Below are positions 23,933-32,018 of a stretch of 64,000 nucleotides of DNA, one piece after another; positions within the stretch are counted from its first letter, which is position 1; each line of letters begins with the position of its first letter. A model generated the notes under the pieces. The model ran no database searches. It saw nothing but the letters and a program-made list of their open reading frames with translations, and was not told the DNA's origin. The translations under genes and the position numbers were made by a program. The stretch is from assembly GCF_031457495.1 (NCBI RefSeq), contig NZ_JAVDWM010000001.1:1662001-1726000 (forward strand), written 5' to 3'. The DNA is from Sphingopyxis sp. BE259. GTDB taxonomy: Bacteria > Pseudomonadota > Alphaproteobacteria > Sphingomonadales > Sphingomonadaceae.

Positions 23933-24397
23933 TCAGAGACGCGCGGCGGCGTCCAGCGCCAGCGTATAGCTGTTCGCGCCATGGCCCGCAAAATGTGCCA
24001 CGGCGGCCATCCCGACATAGCTGATGTGGCGAAACGCTTCGCGGCTCATCGGGTCCGACAGATGGACCTCGATCACCGGGACCTTGATCGACTTGATCGC
24101 GTCATGGAGCGCGATCGAGGTGTGGGTATAGCCACCCGCGTTCAGCAGCACCGCCTTGGCGCCCGCGATATAGGCTTCGTGCAGCCAGTCGATCAGCACA
24201 CCTTCGTGGTTGGTCTGGCGGCACTCGATCCGCAGGCCCAGCGTGGTGGCCTGCGCTTCGAGCCGGGCGTGGATGTCGTTCAGCGTATCATGCCCGTAAA
24301 TCTCCGGCTCGCGGGTGCCGAGCAGGTTGAGGTTGGGGCCGGAAAAGACAAAAACGGTCGGCTTGTCGGTCAATGCTGGGGCTTTCGGTTGCGGCAA
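23933..24397 (-). CDS. aroQ: 3-dehydroquinate dehydratase, type II
   Basis: 154-aa dodecameric shikimate-pathway enzyme, converting 3-dehydroquinate to 3-dehydroshikimate. Signatures: [16 protein letters not shown] (about 20-35, with the catalytic Tyr), [34 protein letters not shown] (Asn and His of the active site) and [19 protein letters not shown]. No ATG is available; the TTG at 24397 has a strong GGGGGAG ribosome site at 6-base spacing, and a second TTG at 24373 is the alternative. Divergent from thiS. Confidence 0.93.
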   Translation of the reverse strand: MPQPKAPALTDKPTVFVFSGPNLNLLGTREPEIYGHDTLNDIHARLEAQATTLGLRIECRQTNHEGVLIDWLHEAYIAGAKAVLLNAGGYTHTSIALHDAIKSIKVPVIEVHLSDPMSREAFRHISYVGMAAVAHFAGHGANSYTLALDAAARL

Positions 24398-24453
24398 GGG
24401 GCGCTCCCCCTATATGGGCTGCTCGGCAAAAGGCAAAGCAAGGCGGGTACACG

Positions 24454-24657
24454 GTGATTTCTGTCATCCTCAACGGCGATCCAAGGCAGGTGCGCGAAGG
24501 CAGCATTGCCGATCTCGTCGCCTCGCTCGGCCTCGACGTCAAAAAGGTCGCGGTCGAGCGCAACCGCGAGATCGTGCCGCGCTCGACGCTGGCCGATGTA
24601 GCGCTGGCCGAAGGCGATGCGCTGGAAATTGTGCATTTTGTGGGAGGCGGTTGTTGA
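24454..24657 (+). CDS. thiS: Sulfur carrier protein ThiS
   Basis: 67-aa ubiquitin-fold protein that carries sulfur as a C-terminal thiocarboxylate for thiazole synthesis. GTG start at 24454 after AAGGCGGG. Contains LNGDPRQV near the N-terminus, [12 protein letters not shown] in the middle and [15 protein letters not shown] at the end. ThiS normally ends in Gly-Gly; here a Cys codon follows three Gly before the stop, which overlaps the thiG start. Either this lineage trims or tolerates the extra residue, or it is a variant worth checking. Confidence 0.88.
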   Translation: MISVILNGDPRQVREGSIADLVASLGLDVKKVAVERNREIVPRSTLADVALAEGDALEIVHFVGGGC

Positions 24658-25424
24658 CCGACACTTGGAGCGTTGCCGGGCGGACATTCACGTCGCGGCT
24701 GATTGTCGGGACCGGCAAATACAAGGATTTCGAGCAGAATGCGGCGGCGGTCGCGGCGTCGGGGGCGGAGATCGTCACCGTCGCGGTGCGGCGTGTCAAT
24801 GTATCGGACCCGAGCGCGCCGATGCTGACCGATTATATCGATCCGAAAAAGATCACCTATTTGCCGAACACCGCGGGCTGTTTTAACGCCGACGACGCGA
24901 TCCGCACCTTGCGGTTGGCGCGCGAGGCGGGCGGCTGGGATCTGGTGAAGCTGGAGGTGTTGGGCGAGGCGAAGACGCTCTATCCGAACATGCGCGAGAC
25001 GCTGGAGGCGACCGAGGTACTGGCCAAGGAAGGCTTCCTGCCGATGGTCTATTGCGTCGACGATCCGATCGCCGCGAAGCAGCTTGAAGATGCGGGCGCG
25101 GTTGCGGTGATGCCGCTGGGCGCGCCGATCGGGTCGGGGCTTGGCATCCAGAACCGGGTGACGATCCGCCTGATCGTCGAGGGGGCGTCGGTGCCGGTGC
25201 TGGTCGATGCCGGGGTCGGCACCGCGAGCGATGCCGCGGTTGCGATGGAACTTGGCTGCGACGGGGTGCTGATGAATACCGCGATCGCCGAGGCGAAAGA
25301 CCCGATCCGCATGGCGCGCGCGATGAAGCTGGCCGTCGAGGCGGGGCGGGACTCCTATTTGGCCGGGCGCATGGGCGTACGTCGTTATGCCGACCCGTCG
25401 AGCCCGCTGGCGGGGCTGATCTAG
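24654..25424 (+). CDS. thiG: Thiazole synthase ThiG
   Basis: 256-aa TIM-barrel enzyme that builds the thiazole phosphate of thiamine from deoxyxylulose phosphate, dehydroglycine and ThiS thiocarboxylate. Start TTG 24654 overlaps the thiS stop (TTGA) and lies 6 bases after GGGAGG; TTG 24651 is too close. Landmarks: [12 protein letters not shown] (about 13-24), the Schiff-base lysine region [11 protein letters not shown] (about 99-109), [13 protein letters not shown] (about 155-167), [12 protein letters not shown] and [14 protein letters not shown]. No other thi gene is in the window. Confidence 0.94.
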   Translation: MTDTWSVAGRTFTSRLIVGTGKYKDFEQNAAAVAASGAEIVTVAVRRVNVSDPSAPMLTDYIDPKKITYLPNTAGCFNADDAIRTLRLAREAGGWDLVKLEVLGEAKTLYPNMRETLEATEVLAKEGFLPMVYCVDDPIAAKQLEDAGAVAVMPLGAPIGSGLGIQNRVTIRLIVEGASVPVLVDAGVGTASDAAVAMELGCDGVLMNTAIAEAKDPIRMARAMKLAVEAGRDSYLAGRMGVRRYADPSSPLAGLI

Positions 25425-25432
25425 CTCATCTG

Positions 25433-26311
25433 ATGCGGCATCTGCTTTTTCTGGTCGGCGCTCTCGTTTTGGCTCCGCAAGGGGCCGACGCGCAGCCGGC
25501 ATTCGACAGTCATGTCCACCTATGGAACGGCGGAACGTCGATTGCCGAATATGAATCGCAGGCGAAAGCCGCCGGGCTGACGATCAGCGGTTTTGGCGGG
25601 ATGTGGTTCGGCGGCCCGAACCAAGCGCGTGAAGGCAATCCTGACGATATTGCTGTCCGCAACGAGGCGCTAATCGCGCTCGCGAAAAAACATCCGGCCA
25701 TGATGCCGATCGCGACCGTCCATCCCTATGACGGCGCCGCTGCGCGCGACGAGTTACAGCGCGTTGCGGGGCTGGGCGTGAAGATGCTCAAAATCCATCC
25801 GCACACCCAGCGTTTCGATCCGGCCGATCCGCGGGTATTGGCGCTGGTGCGGCGGGCGGGCGAACTGGGCGTCATTGTCGTGATGGACAATGCGAACATC
25901 GTGCCGGGCGGGGACAGTGAGAAATTGTTCAACCTGGCGCTGGCGGCGCCAAAGACCAAATTCGTGTTTGCGCATATGGGCGGATTGAATTTCCGGTTCT
26001 GGAACATCCTGAAAATGGCGCGCACCGCCGAGGGGCTGTTCGGCGACAATATCTATTTCGACATTTCGGCGATGGTGACGCTGGCTGCCGATGCGCCGAT
26101 CGAGGAAGAATTCATCTGGACGATGCGCAACGTCGGCATCGATCATGTCCTGATCGGATCGGACTATCCGCAATTCTCGCTGGCGCAGACGCTCGACGCT
26201 CTGGACAAGCTGGACATCACGCCTGCGGAAAAGGCGAAAATTCGCCATGAGAATGCGCGCGATCTGTTCGGGTTGCCGCGTCAGGGTCAGAAGGGCGCGG
26301 GCGGGCGGTAG
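25433..26311 (+). CDS. Exported amidohydrolase (amidohydrolase 2 family)
   Basis: 292-aa protein with a signal peptide (residues 1-21, ending GADAQ) and a TIM-barrel hydrolase fold: metal motif DSHVHLW (25-31), KMLKIHPHTQRFDP (about 118-131), FAHMGGLNF (about 182-190) and a late HVLIGSDYPQ (about 234-243) with the catalytic Asp. This is the amidohydrolase 2 (PF04909-like) pattern, which covers decarboxylases and lactone hydrolases; the substrate cannot be named. The secretion signal is unusual for this mostly cytoplasmic family. Its end overlaps the convergent gene at 26287 by 25 bp. Confidence 0.8.
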   Translation: MRHLLFLVGALVLAPQGADAQPAFDSHVHLWNGGTSIAEYESQAKAAGLTISGFGGMWFGGPNQAREGNPDDIAVRNEALIALAKKHPAMMPIATVHPYDGAAARDELQRVAGLGVKMLKIHPHTQRFDPADPRVLALVRRAGELGVIVVMDNANIVPGGDSEKLFNLALAAPKTKFVFAHMGGLNFRFWNILKMARTAEGLFGDNIYFDISAMVTLAADAPIEEEFIWTMRNVGIDHVLIGSDYPQFSLAQTLDALDKLDITPAEKAKIRHENARDLFGLPRQGQKGAGGR

Positions 26312-26736
26312 AGCATTTCGATCCGCTCGATCTGGCCGTTGAAGCCGAGCACGACTTCGACGTCCCACAGCAATTTTCCAGGTCCGTCGGGCACCACGAT
26401 GATCCGATACGGCTGCCACAGCTTGTTATCGGTCGCTTTGCGCTCGACGCTGAATATCTTTGCAAGCGGCAGGCGGAGAAAGGCGTCGCGCGGCGCGACC
26501 CGCGTCATCGGATATAGGGCGGGCGCGCCCGACAGCAGTTCGAAGGTGACCGGATCTTTCCTCTTCACTTTGGCTTGCGCGTCGGCGACTTTCGCGATCA
26601 GCACCTTGGCCTCGTCATCGGTCAGGCCGCGCAATTGGATTTGGGGTGCGGCCTGTGATGCCGCGGGCTGGGCGAGTGCGGTGGGGGCAAGCAGCAGCGC
26701 GGCTGCGGCGATCAGGATCGGGCGTGAAAATGCCAT
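26287..26736 (-). CDS. Secreted protein of unknown function
   Basis: 149 aa from ATG 26736, with a clear signal peptide MAFSRPILIAAAALLLAP..ALAQ. The mature part begins with a helical segment (GLTDDEAKVLIAKVADAQAKVKR) and goes on to FELLSGAPALYP, LPLAKIFSVER and YRIIVVPDGPGKLLWDVEVV. I recognise no domain. A longer start at 26754 adds MGLNVG and is possible. Overlaps the end of the amidohydrolase gene tail-to-tail. Confidence 0.65.
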   Translation of the reverse strand: MAFSRPILIAAAALLLAPTALAQPAASQAAPQIQLRGLTDDEAKVLIAKVADAQAKVKRKDPVTFELLSGAPALYPMTRVAPRDAFLRLPLAKIFSVERKATDNKLWQPYRIIVVPDGPGKLLWDVEVVLGFNGQIERIEMLYRPPAPF

Positions 26737-26804
26737 GCCGACATTCAATCCCATTTGCGCTGCACGTCAATTGCCGTTTTTTCAGAACAGTTTGTCGGTG
26801 GGAG

Positions 26805-26829
26805 GGAACATTGGCGATAACGGCTCGTT
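26805..26829 (+). promoter_or_regulatory. EcfG (general stress sigma factor) promoter for csbD-like gene
   Basis: GGAAC at 26805-26809 and CGTT at 26826-26829, exactly 16 bp apart, match the alphaproteobacterial EcfG/SigT consensus GGAAC-N16/17-CGTT. The predicted start lies about 40 bases before the csbD-like ATG. I found no other full match in the window's intergenic regions. Confidence 0.8.
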
Positions 26830-26878
26830 GGTGGGGCAAGAGGCAGCGTCGCCTCGGCCATAGCTAAGGAGAATTTTC

Positions 26879-27061
26879 ATGGGTGAACTCACCGACAAAG
26901 CCAAAGGTCTCGCCAATGAAGCCATCGGCAACACCAAGCAGGCTATTGGCAAGGCAACGAACAACGACAAGCTGACCGGCGAAGGCATCGCGCAGGAACG
27001 CAAGGGCGAAGCGCAGAACTTGCAGGGCAAGGTCAAGGGCGCGCTCGGTGATAAGGTCTGA
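26879..27061 (+). CDS. CsbD-family stress protein
   Basis: 60-aa hydrophilic, Lys/Gly/Ala-rich protein: GELTDKAKGLANEAIGNTKQ, then GEGIAQERKGEAQNLQGKVKGALGDK. This is the CsbD repeat pattern (K-G-x-x-x-E-x-x-G); CsbD is a sigma-B stress protein of Bacillus, and alphaproteobacterial homologues are among the strongest general-stress genes. AAGGAGAA precedes the ATG. Monocistronic: EcfG-type promoter upstream and a perfect terminator 21 bases downstream. Biochemical function unknown. Confidence 0.9.
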   Translation: MGELTDKAKGLANEAIGNTKQAIGKATNNDKLTGEGIAQERKGEAQNLQGKVKGALGDKV

Positions 27062-27081
27062 CGAACTTTTCGTCCGATAAG

Positions 27082-27112
27082 AAAAAGGCTCCGGGAAACC
27101 GGAGCCTTTTTT
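27082..27112 (+). terminator. Terminator of the csbD-like gene
   Basis: AAAAAGGCTCCGG-GAAA-CCGGAGCCTTTTTT, a perfect stem with a GAAA tetraloop and T-run. Confidence 0.95.
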
Positions 27113-27139
27113 GTCGGGTGGTGGATTGTTCATATTCCA

Positions 27140-27257
27140 CCGTAGCCCGGAGCCTGTCGAAGGGCGCTTATCGGCGATAGGCGCGCCCTTCGACTGCCTT
27201 GCAAGCGCTCAGGCTTGCAGGCGCTCAGGACAGGCTTCGACAGGCTCAGGGCTACGG
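27140..27257. repeat. Family D palindrome, expanded copy
   Basis: Arms as at 5521 (CCGTAGCCC.GAGCCTGTCGAAGGGCG and complement), with the centre enlarged to include inner CGCCCTTCGACTGCC and a duplicated GCTTGCAGGCGCTCAGG, suggesting local expansion. Confidence 0.8.
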
Positions 27258-27264
27258 TCTTTGT

Positions 27265-28014
27265 TTATTTGCCGCCCGAAGCCACCAAGTCGACATCGGT
27301 CATGCCGCCGTCGCGGCGCGCCATGATGACATAGGCGAGGTCGCCCTTGGTGCCGCCCAGCATATGTTCGGCGCCGTTGACGCGGTGATCGCTGGTGTAG
27401 CCGGCGCGCACCGCCATCGTGTGGTAATAGTCGAGCACGCCCTGGATCGACGCCGCGGTCTGGAAATTGATGACGCGGATGTTGCACTTGCCCCCCGCGA
27501 TCCCCGCCGCCTCGCGCAGCGTCGCGCGCGGATAGAGTTTGAACGCGGCGGGCAGGCGGTCGGCCCATTGATTGCCATAGGTCAGCTTGGCATCGCAGGC
27601 GCCCTTTGACTGGTCGCGGGCCAGCGCGCCGATGGTGACCGGGCGCTGTTTCGTGTCGCAACCATCGCAGCCCGCCTCGAACGGCAGCGCCTTGGGCGCG
27701 GTCAGCAATTTGCCTGCGGCCTGCGCCGCGGCGGCTTCGGCGGCGGTCGCGGCCTTGCCGCCCGCCACGCCGGGCACCCCGCCATCGACGGGCTTGTTGC
27801 CCGGGCCGACGGCATTCTGGTTCGACTGACCGGCGAGCTTGGGATCGACCATGATCTTGTCTTCGAGCGAGCCCTTGACCGCCGGATCGGCGCTGGTCAG
27901 GCCGTCGTCGAGCGGCGCGAGTTCTGACTTCGCTTCGGGGTTGTCCCGGCACCCGGCGAGCGGCGCCGCCGCCATCAGCAGGCCGGTTACCAGCCATTTT
28001 CCGCGCAAGATCAT
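27265..28014 (-). CDS. Lipoprotein of unknown function
   Basis: 249 aa from ATG 28014 (AAGGGAG ribosome site). Residues 1-24 are a lipoprotein signal with lipobox LAGC, so it is anchored to a membrane by its N-terminal Cys. The mature part starts with an acidic low-complexity stretch, an Ala-rich helix, a CDGCDT pair of cysteines (about 130-135), then a compact C-terminal domain with GKCNIRVINFQTAASIQGVL and DYYHTMAVRAGYTSDHRV ending at VASGGK. I recognise no named family. Confidence 0.7.
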   Translation of the reverse strand: MILRGKWLVTGLLMAAAPLAGCRDNPEAKSELAPLDDGLTSADPAVKGSLEDKIMVDPKLAGQSNQNAVGPGNKPVDGGVPGVAGGKAATAAEAAAAQAAGKLLTAPKALPFEAGCDGCDTKQRPVTIGALARDQSKGACDAKLTYGNQWADRLPAAFKLYPRATLREAAGIAGGKCNIRVINFQTAASIQGVLDYYHTMAVRAGYTSDHRVNGAEHMLGGTKGDLAYVIMARRDGGMTDVDLVASGGK

Positions 28015-28100
28015 CGCTAACACTCCCTTAATCTTTGACCCGGATTGCCCGATCCTGGTTAAAAAGACGCGAACAAAATGCGTTAACGGGTAACACTTTA

Positions 28101-28256
28101 TTAGCCGAAAACTGTCTCGGAGCGAGACGCTTTCGGGTCGCAGCGGATCAGGCGCGAGGTCGCGACCGCGGCCTGACGGTGCACGATCACATCGCGCCGC
28201 AGCGCCTTGCACGCGTCGAGTTGCGCGCGTTCAGAGACGACATGCCGGTCGATCAT
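28101..28256 (-). CDS. 51-aa ORF translationally coupled to the GNAT gene (hypothetical)
   Basis: ATG 28256-28254 overlaps the GNAT stop TGA 28255-28253 as ATGA, and the frame runs 51 codons to TAA at 28101. The peptide begins MIDRHVVSERAQLDACKALR and is Arg/Ala rich without a membrane helix. No family recognised. The ATGA junction and the lack of another gene in 28015-28252 support it; composition alone does not prove coding. Confidence 0.35.
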   Translation of the reverse strand: MIDRHVVSERAQLDACKALRRDVIVHRQAAVATSRLIRCDPKASRSETVFG

Positions 28257-28804
28257 GGCAGGAATTCCTTGCGTTTGACCCGCCAGGCGTCGGCGCTCTG
28301 CGTCCAGGCATCGACGGGGGCGTCCTCAAACGGCGCGGGCAGGCGCGTCGGGCCGCTGTTTGTCGCGCCGAGGCGGACCGCCAGTGCTTGCGAGCGGGTG
28401 TTGGCGGGGTCGATGCTGTGCATCAGCTCAGGCCATTTCAGGAATTCGACGGCAAAGTCGCACGCGGCGACGGCGCCCTCGAACGCATAGCCCTTGCCCG
28501 CAAATTTGGCGCGCACGCCATAACCGATTTCAGGAGCAGGCCAGCCATCGGGTTCCCATGGGCCAAGCCGCCCGACCCATTCGCCGCTATCGCGCTCGAT
28601 CACCGAAAACATCGAAAAACCGCGGATATGCCACGCGCCGGCCAGCGTACACCAGATCCGCCACGCCGCGGCGCGCGGGCAGGTGCCGCCGATGAATTGC
28701 ATGGTATCGGGTTCGGCGCACATTTCGGCGAAGGCGTCGAAATCCTCCGTCGCAGGTGGACGCAGGATGAGCCGCGGGGTGACGAGCAGGGGGCCGTTGA
28801 GCAT
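28253..28804 (-). CDS. GNAT family N-acetyltransferase (RimJ-like)
   Basis: 183 aa from ATG 28804, set by GGGAGAGG 6 bases upstream. Begins LLVTPRLILRPPATEDFDAF, the typical RimJ/RimL opening; RDSGEWVGRLGPW (about 80-92) and EIGYGVRAKFAGKGYAFEGA (about 100-119) form the acetyl-CoA binding part (x-x-x-G-K-G-x-A), then SIDPANTRSQALAVRLGA, the usual Asn-x-x-S motif. Acetylates an amine substrate, possibly a protein N-terminus or a small molecule. A 51-aa ORF is coupled downstream. Confidence 0.85.
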   Translation of the reverse strand: MLNGPLLVTPRLILRPPATEDFDAFAEMCAEPDTMQFIGGTCPRAAAWRIWCTLAGAWHIRGFSMFSVIERDSGEWVGRLGPWEPDGWPAPEIGYGVRAKFAGKGYAFEGAVAACDFAVEFLKWPELMHSIDPANTRSQALAVRLGATNSGPTRLPAPFEDAPVDAWTQSADAWRVKRKEFLP

Positions 28805-28890
28805 GATGATCCTCTCCCGGGGTCCGGGGGATCGCTTGTGCGGCAAGATGGTCAGGGGGACAAGAGGGCGAAGCGACCCCGCACGCGGTC

Positions 28891-28920
28891 GAGGGCGCCA
28901 ACGACCAGGTTGGCGCCCTC
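28891..28920. repeat. 12-bp stem hairpin between glycine-zipper and GNAT genes
   Basis: GAGGGCGCCAAC-GACCAG-GTTGGCGCCCTC, perfect arms. It has no T-run on either strand, so it may slow or end transcription only weakly. Confidence 0.6.
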
Positions 28921-28980
28921 TCCATCACGTGTGCGGGCGGAGGGGTCTCGGACCCACACCCGTAACGGGGTCTCTATCGC

Positions 28981-29370
28981 TTAGCGGCAGCGATATTTGT
29001 CGCGGTCAATCTCGCGGCCGATCAGGGCGCCACCTGCGGCGCCGATGACGGTGCCGAGCAGCTTGTCACCGCGACCGGCAATTTCGTTACCGGCGAGGCC
29101 GCCGACGGCACCGCCGATGAGCAGGCCGGTGGTGCCATTGTCGCGCTTGCAGCGATAACGACCATCATCGCCGCGCCACACGCGGGTGTTCGCATTCACG
29201 CGCTGGTCATGATAATGGCGCTTTTTGCGCTTGTGGAAGTCGCTCGACTGGTCAAGCTGATGAAAGCCCTCGGCCTTTGCCGGTGCCATCATCCCGGCAT
29301 AGGCCGGCGCGGTGAGGGCGACGCTGGCCGCAGCGATGGCGCCAATCAGGCCCTTGTTCAAATTACGCAT
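28981..29370 (-). CDS. Glycine-zipper 2TM-domain envelope protein
   Basis: 129 aa. Signal peptide MRNLNKGLIGAIAAASVALT..AYA, a His/Lys/Arg-rich segment (FHKRKKRHYHDQRV), then a glycine-zipper region GTTGLLIGGAVGGLAGNEIA ... LLGTVIGAAGGALIGREID (about 79-121) typical of 2TM glycine-zipper proteins such as the SlyB/17-kDa antigen group. It lacks a lipobox. Likely inserts in or lines the outer membrane. Close sphingomonad homologues are common; role unproven. Confidence 0.8.
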   Translation of the reverse strand: MRNLNKGLIGAIAAASVALTAPAYAGMMAPAKAEGFHQLDQSSDFHKRKKRHYHDQRVNANTRVWRGDDGRYRCKRDNGTTGLLIGGAVGGLAGNEIAGRGDKLLGTVIGAAGGALIGREIDRDKYRCR

Positions 29371-29564
29371 TTTGTAATCCTTTCCTGGTGTCGCGCCCCG
29401 TGCCGCCGGGTTTGTGCCACTGAACGGCTCTGGGCGCTTCGGTGAGAAAACGACCCGCGCCCCAATCGCGTTGCATGAACGCGGGGCAACGAGACGAAGC
29501 GAGTGATATCATCGACGAACCGAAAGCCCTTGCCGCGGTGCAAAGGGCGTGCGACACTCTATAA

Positions 29565-29786
29565 ATGCTCAATATCGCTTCGCTCGTCATCGGTGCCATC
29601 GCTTTGGTTTTGGCCGTTTTTGCTTTTATCCCGCTGCTTGGCTGGGCGAATTGGGTGATCGTTCCCTTTGCCGTCGTCGGGCTGGCGCTGGGCGCGATGT
29701 CGAGCAGCACCAGTGGGCGCAATCTGAACATCGTCGTCATCGTCATCGGCGTGATCCGCCTGATGCTGGGCGGCGGCATCATCTGA
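29565..29786 (+). CDS. Small membrane protein (73 aa)
   Basis: 73-aa very hydrophobic protein with two to three membrane helices: MLNIASLVIGAIALVLAVFA, VIVPFAVVGLALGAM and IVVIVIGVIRLMLGGGII, separated by a short SSSTSGRN loop. No named family. It ends 28 bp before rarD on the same strand, so they may be co-transcribed. There is no strong ribosome site before the ATG. Confidence 0.65.
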   Translation: MLNIASLVIGAIALVLAVFAFIPLLGWANWVIVPFAVVGLALGAMSSSTSGRNLNIVVIVIGVIRLMLGGGII

Positions 29787-29814
29787 ATTTCGGCCGAAAG
29801 GCAGGTTTCGTCTT

Positions 29815-30732
29815 ATGAGCCAGCCGACCGCTTCCGCGGCGACGCCGCAGCGCGGCTTGCCCTATGCGCTGGGCGCTTATGCGATTTGGGGCTTTGTCCC
29901 GCTGTTCTTCAAATTGCTGGCGGATGTGCCGCCGATCGAGGTGCTGGCGCAGCGTATCGTCTGGTCGCTGCCGCTGTGCTTCGTCATCATGGCGTTCCGG
30001 CGTCAGATCGGCGACTATCTGGCGGCGCTGAAGGATTGGCGGGTGCTGCGCCTGCTGCTGATCAGTTCGGTGCTGATCGCACTCAACTGGCTGGTCTATA
30101 TTCATGCGGTGTTTACCGACCATCTGCTGGCGGCGAGCCTGGGTTATTATCTCAATCCGCTGATCAATGTGCTGCTGGGTATGATCTTCCTCGGCGAACG
30201 ATTGAGCCGGTTGCAAGCGCTCGCGGTGGTCATTGCGGCGATTGGCGTCGCGATTCTGCTCGCGGGCGCGCTGGATACGCTGTGGATCAGCCTGACGCTG
30301 GCGCTCAGTTTCGGCACCTATGGGTTGATCCGCAAGGTCGTGCCGGTCGGATCACTGCCGGGGCTGGCGATCGAGACGACCCTGTTGTTGCCGCTGTCGG
30401 CCGCCACGGCCGCCTATTATCTATGGATCGGCGACGGGCGCGGTTTCGGCGCCAGCGGGGACATCAGCCTGTTGTTGGCGGCGGCGGGCGTGGTCACCGC
30501 GGTGCCGTTGCTGCTGTTCGCGACCGCGGCGCGGCGAATGAGCTATGCGGCGCTTGGTTTCGTTCAATATCTGGCGCCAAGCATTGTTTTTTTGCTGGGG
30601 CTTTTCGTGTTCGACGAGCCGCTGATGCCGGCGCAGCTGTTCTGCTTCCTGCTGATCTGGACCAGCATTGCGGTGTTCAGTTTCGATATGTGGCGCAAAA
30701 TGCGCGCGGAACGGATGGTGGCGGTGGGATAG
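29815..30732 (+). CDS. rarD: EamA-family transporter RarD
   Basis: 305-aa inner-membrane protein with ten predicted helices in two EamA halves. GLPYALGAYAIWGFVPLFFK (about 14-33) and EVLAQRIVWSLPLC (about 43-56) are RarD signatures, as is FVQYLAPSIVFLLGLFVFDE near the C-terminus. RarD proteins belong to the drug/metabolite transporter superfamily; E. coli RarD was linked to chloramphenicol sensitivity, and the substrate is unsettled. AAAGGCAGG precedes the ATG. Confidence 0.9.
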   Translation: MSQPTASAATPQRGLPYALGAYAIWGFVPLFFKLLADVPPIEVLAQRIVWSLPLCFVIMAFRRQIGDYLAALKDWRVLRLLLISSVLIALNWLVYIHAVFTDHLLAASLGYYLNPLINVLLGMIFLGERLSRLQALAVVIAAIGVAILLAGALDTLWISLTLALSFGTYGLIRKVVPVGSLPGLAIETTLLLPLSAATAAYYLWIGDGRGFGASGDISLLLAAAGVVTAVPLLLFATAARRMSYAALGFVQYLAPSIVFLLGLFVFDEPLMPAQLFCFLLIWTSIAVFSFDMWRKMRAERMVAVG

Positions 30733-30751
30733 GATCGCCTGCTTTTCGGCT

Positions 30752-30824
30752 CGTCATGCCGGACTTGATCCGGCATCCATGACCAAGGTGGTTGCGTGGA
30801 CCCGGGATCAAGTCCGGGGTGACG
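30752..30824. repeat. Family A palindrome
   Basis: CGTCATGCCGGACTTGATCC ... GGATCAAGTCCGGGGTGACG between convergent rarD and pyrC; one arm has TGCC in place of ACCCC. Confidence 0.85.
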
Positions 30825-30852
30825 AAGGAAGAAGGGGTGCCGCCAGCGTAGG

Positions 30853-31875
30853 TCAGATCAGCCGCCAGCCCAGCGTTTCGCCTGCGTGAAACGGGACGAC
30901 CTCGCCGACCTTGTCCGGCACAACGACGTCGCTGCGTTCCAGCGTGACCGTGCCGTCATTGAGCGGCAGGCCGTAGAAGTGCGGGCCATGTTCGCTCGCG
31001 AAGCCTTCGAATTTGTCCAGCGCGCCGTCTTCATCGAAGGCGGTGATGTAGCTTTCCAGCGCGAAAGGCGCATTGAAGATGCCCGCGCAGCCGCACGACG
31101 CCTCCTTGGTGTGGACCGCATGCGGGGCGCTGTCGGTGCCGAGGAAGAATTTGGGCGAGCCAGAGGTCGCGGCGGCGCGCACCGCCAGGCGGTGATGCTC
31201 GCGCTTGGCGACCGGCAGGCAATAGGCGTGGGGCCGGATGCCGCCGACGAGCATCGCGTTCCGGTTGATATGCAGATGCTGCGGCGTGATCGTCGCCGCT
31301 ACATTATCTGGGGCGCCCGCGACGAACTGCGCTGCCTCCGCGGTCGTGATATGTTCGAACACGATCTTGAGGTCGGGCAGGGCGCGGACGAGCGGTTCCA
31401 GAGTGCGTTCGATAAACACCGCCTCGCGGTCGAAGATGTCGACGTCATGGTCGGTAACCTCGCCGTGGATCAGCAGCGGCATGCCGATGGCCTGCATCCG
31501 TTCGAGCACGCCCATGATGTTGGCGACGTCGGTGACACCGTGCGCGCTGCCGGTGGTGGCGTGGGCGGGATAGAGTTTGGCGGCGGTGAACACCCCCTCG
31601 GCATGGCCGCGCGCGATCTCTTCGGGGTCGGAGGCGTCGGTCAGATAGGCGACGATCAGCGGCGTGAAGTCGAGATCGGCGGGGGCTGCGGCGTTGATCC
31701 GGTCGCGATACGCGCGGCCTTCCTCGGCGGTCGTCACCGGCGGCGACAGGTTCGGCATGACAATCGCGCGGGCGAATTGCCGCGCGGTAAAGCGCGCGAC
31801 ATGGGTCAGCATCGCGCCGTCGCGCAGATGGACGTGCCAGTCGTCGGGGCGGCGGATCGTCAGGCGGTCGGTCAT
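30853..31875 (-). CDS. pyrC: Dihydroorotase (class II, PyrC)
   Basis: 340-aa zinc hydrolase closing carbamoyl-aspartate to dihydroorotate in pyrimidine synthesis. Metal motif [10 protein letters not shown] (11-20), [10 protein letters not shown] (about 40-49), [18 protein letters not shown] with the lysine that is carbamylated (about 98-115), LIHGEVTD (about 135-142), FEHITT (about 173-178) and [13 protein letters not shown] (about 248-260). Length and motifs are those of E. coli-type PyrC. The start is followed upstream by the 31886 palindrome. Confidence 0.96.
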   Translation of the reverse strand: MTDRLTIRRPDDWHVHLRDGAMLTHVARFTARQFARAIVMPNLSPPVTTAEEGRAYRDRINAAAPADLDFTPLIVAYLTDASDPEEIARGHAEGVFTAAKLYPAHATTGSAHGVTDVANIMGVLERMQAIGMPLLIHGEVTDHDVDIFDREAVFIERTLEPLVRALPDLKIVFEHITTAEAAQFVAGAPDNVAATITPQHLHINRNAMLVGGIRPHAYCLPVAKREHHRLAVRAAATSGSPKFFLGTDSAPHAVHTKEASCGCAGIFNAPFALESYITAFDEDGALDKFEGFASEHGPHFYGLPLNDGTVTLERSDVVVPDKVGEVVPFHAGETLGWRLI

Positions 31876-31885
31876 CTCTGTCTCC

Positions 31886-31982
31886 CCCCTCCCGCTTGCG
31901 GGAGGGGTCGGGGGTGGGCGAGTCCGTTGCGCGCTTAGCGGATGTAGCTGCCCACCCCAACCCCTCCCGCAAGCGGGAGGGG
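31886..31982. repeat. Palindrome of palindromes (family F, CCCCTCCCGCTTGCGGGAGGGG)
   Basis: Left arm (31886-31919) and right arm (31950-31982) are inverted copies, and each arm holds its own perfect self-palindrome CCCTCCCGC-TT/AA-GCGGGAGGG. Lies between divergent pyrC and the YgfZ-like gene. Only copy of this type in the window. Confidence 0.85.
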
Positions 31983-32018
31983 CTTTAAGTCATCGACCGA
32001 CGGCCCTATTGTCGGGCC

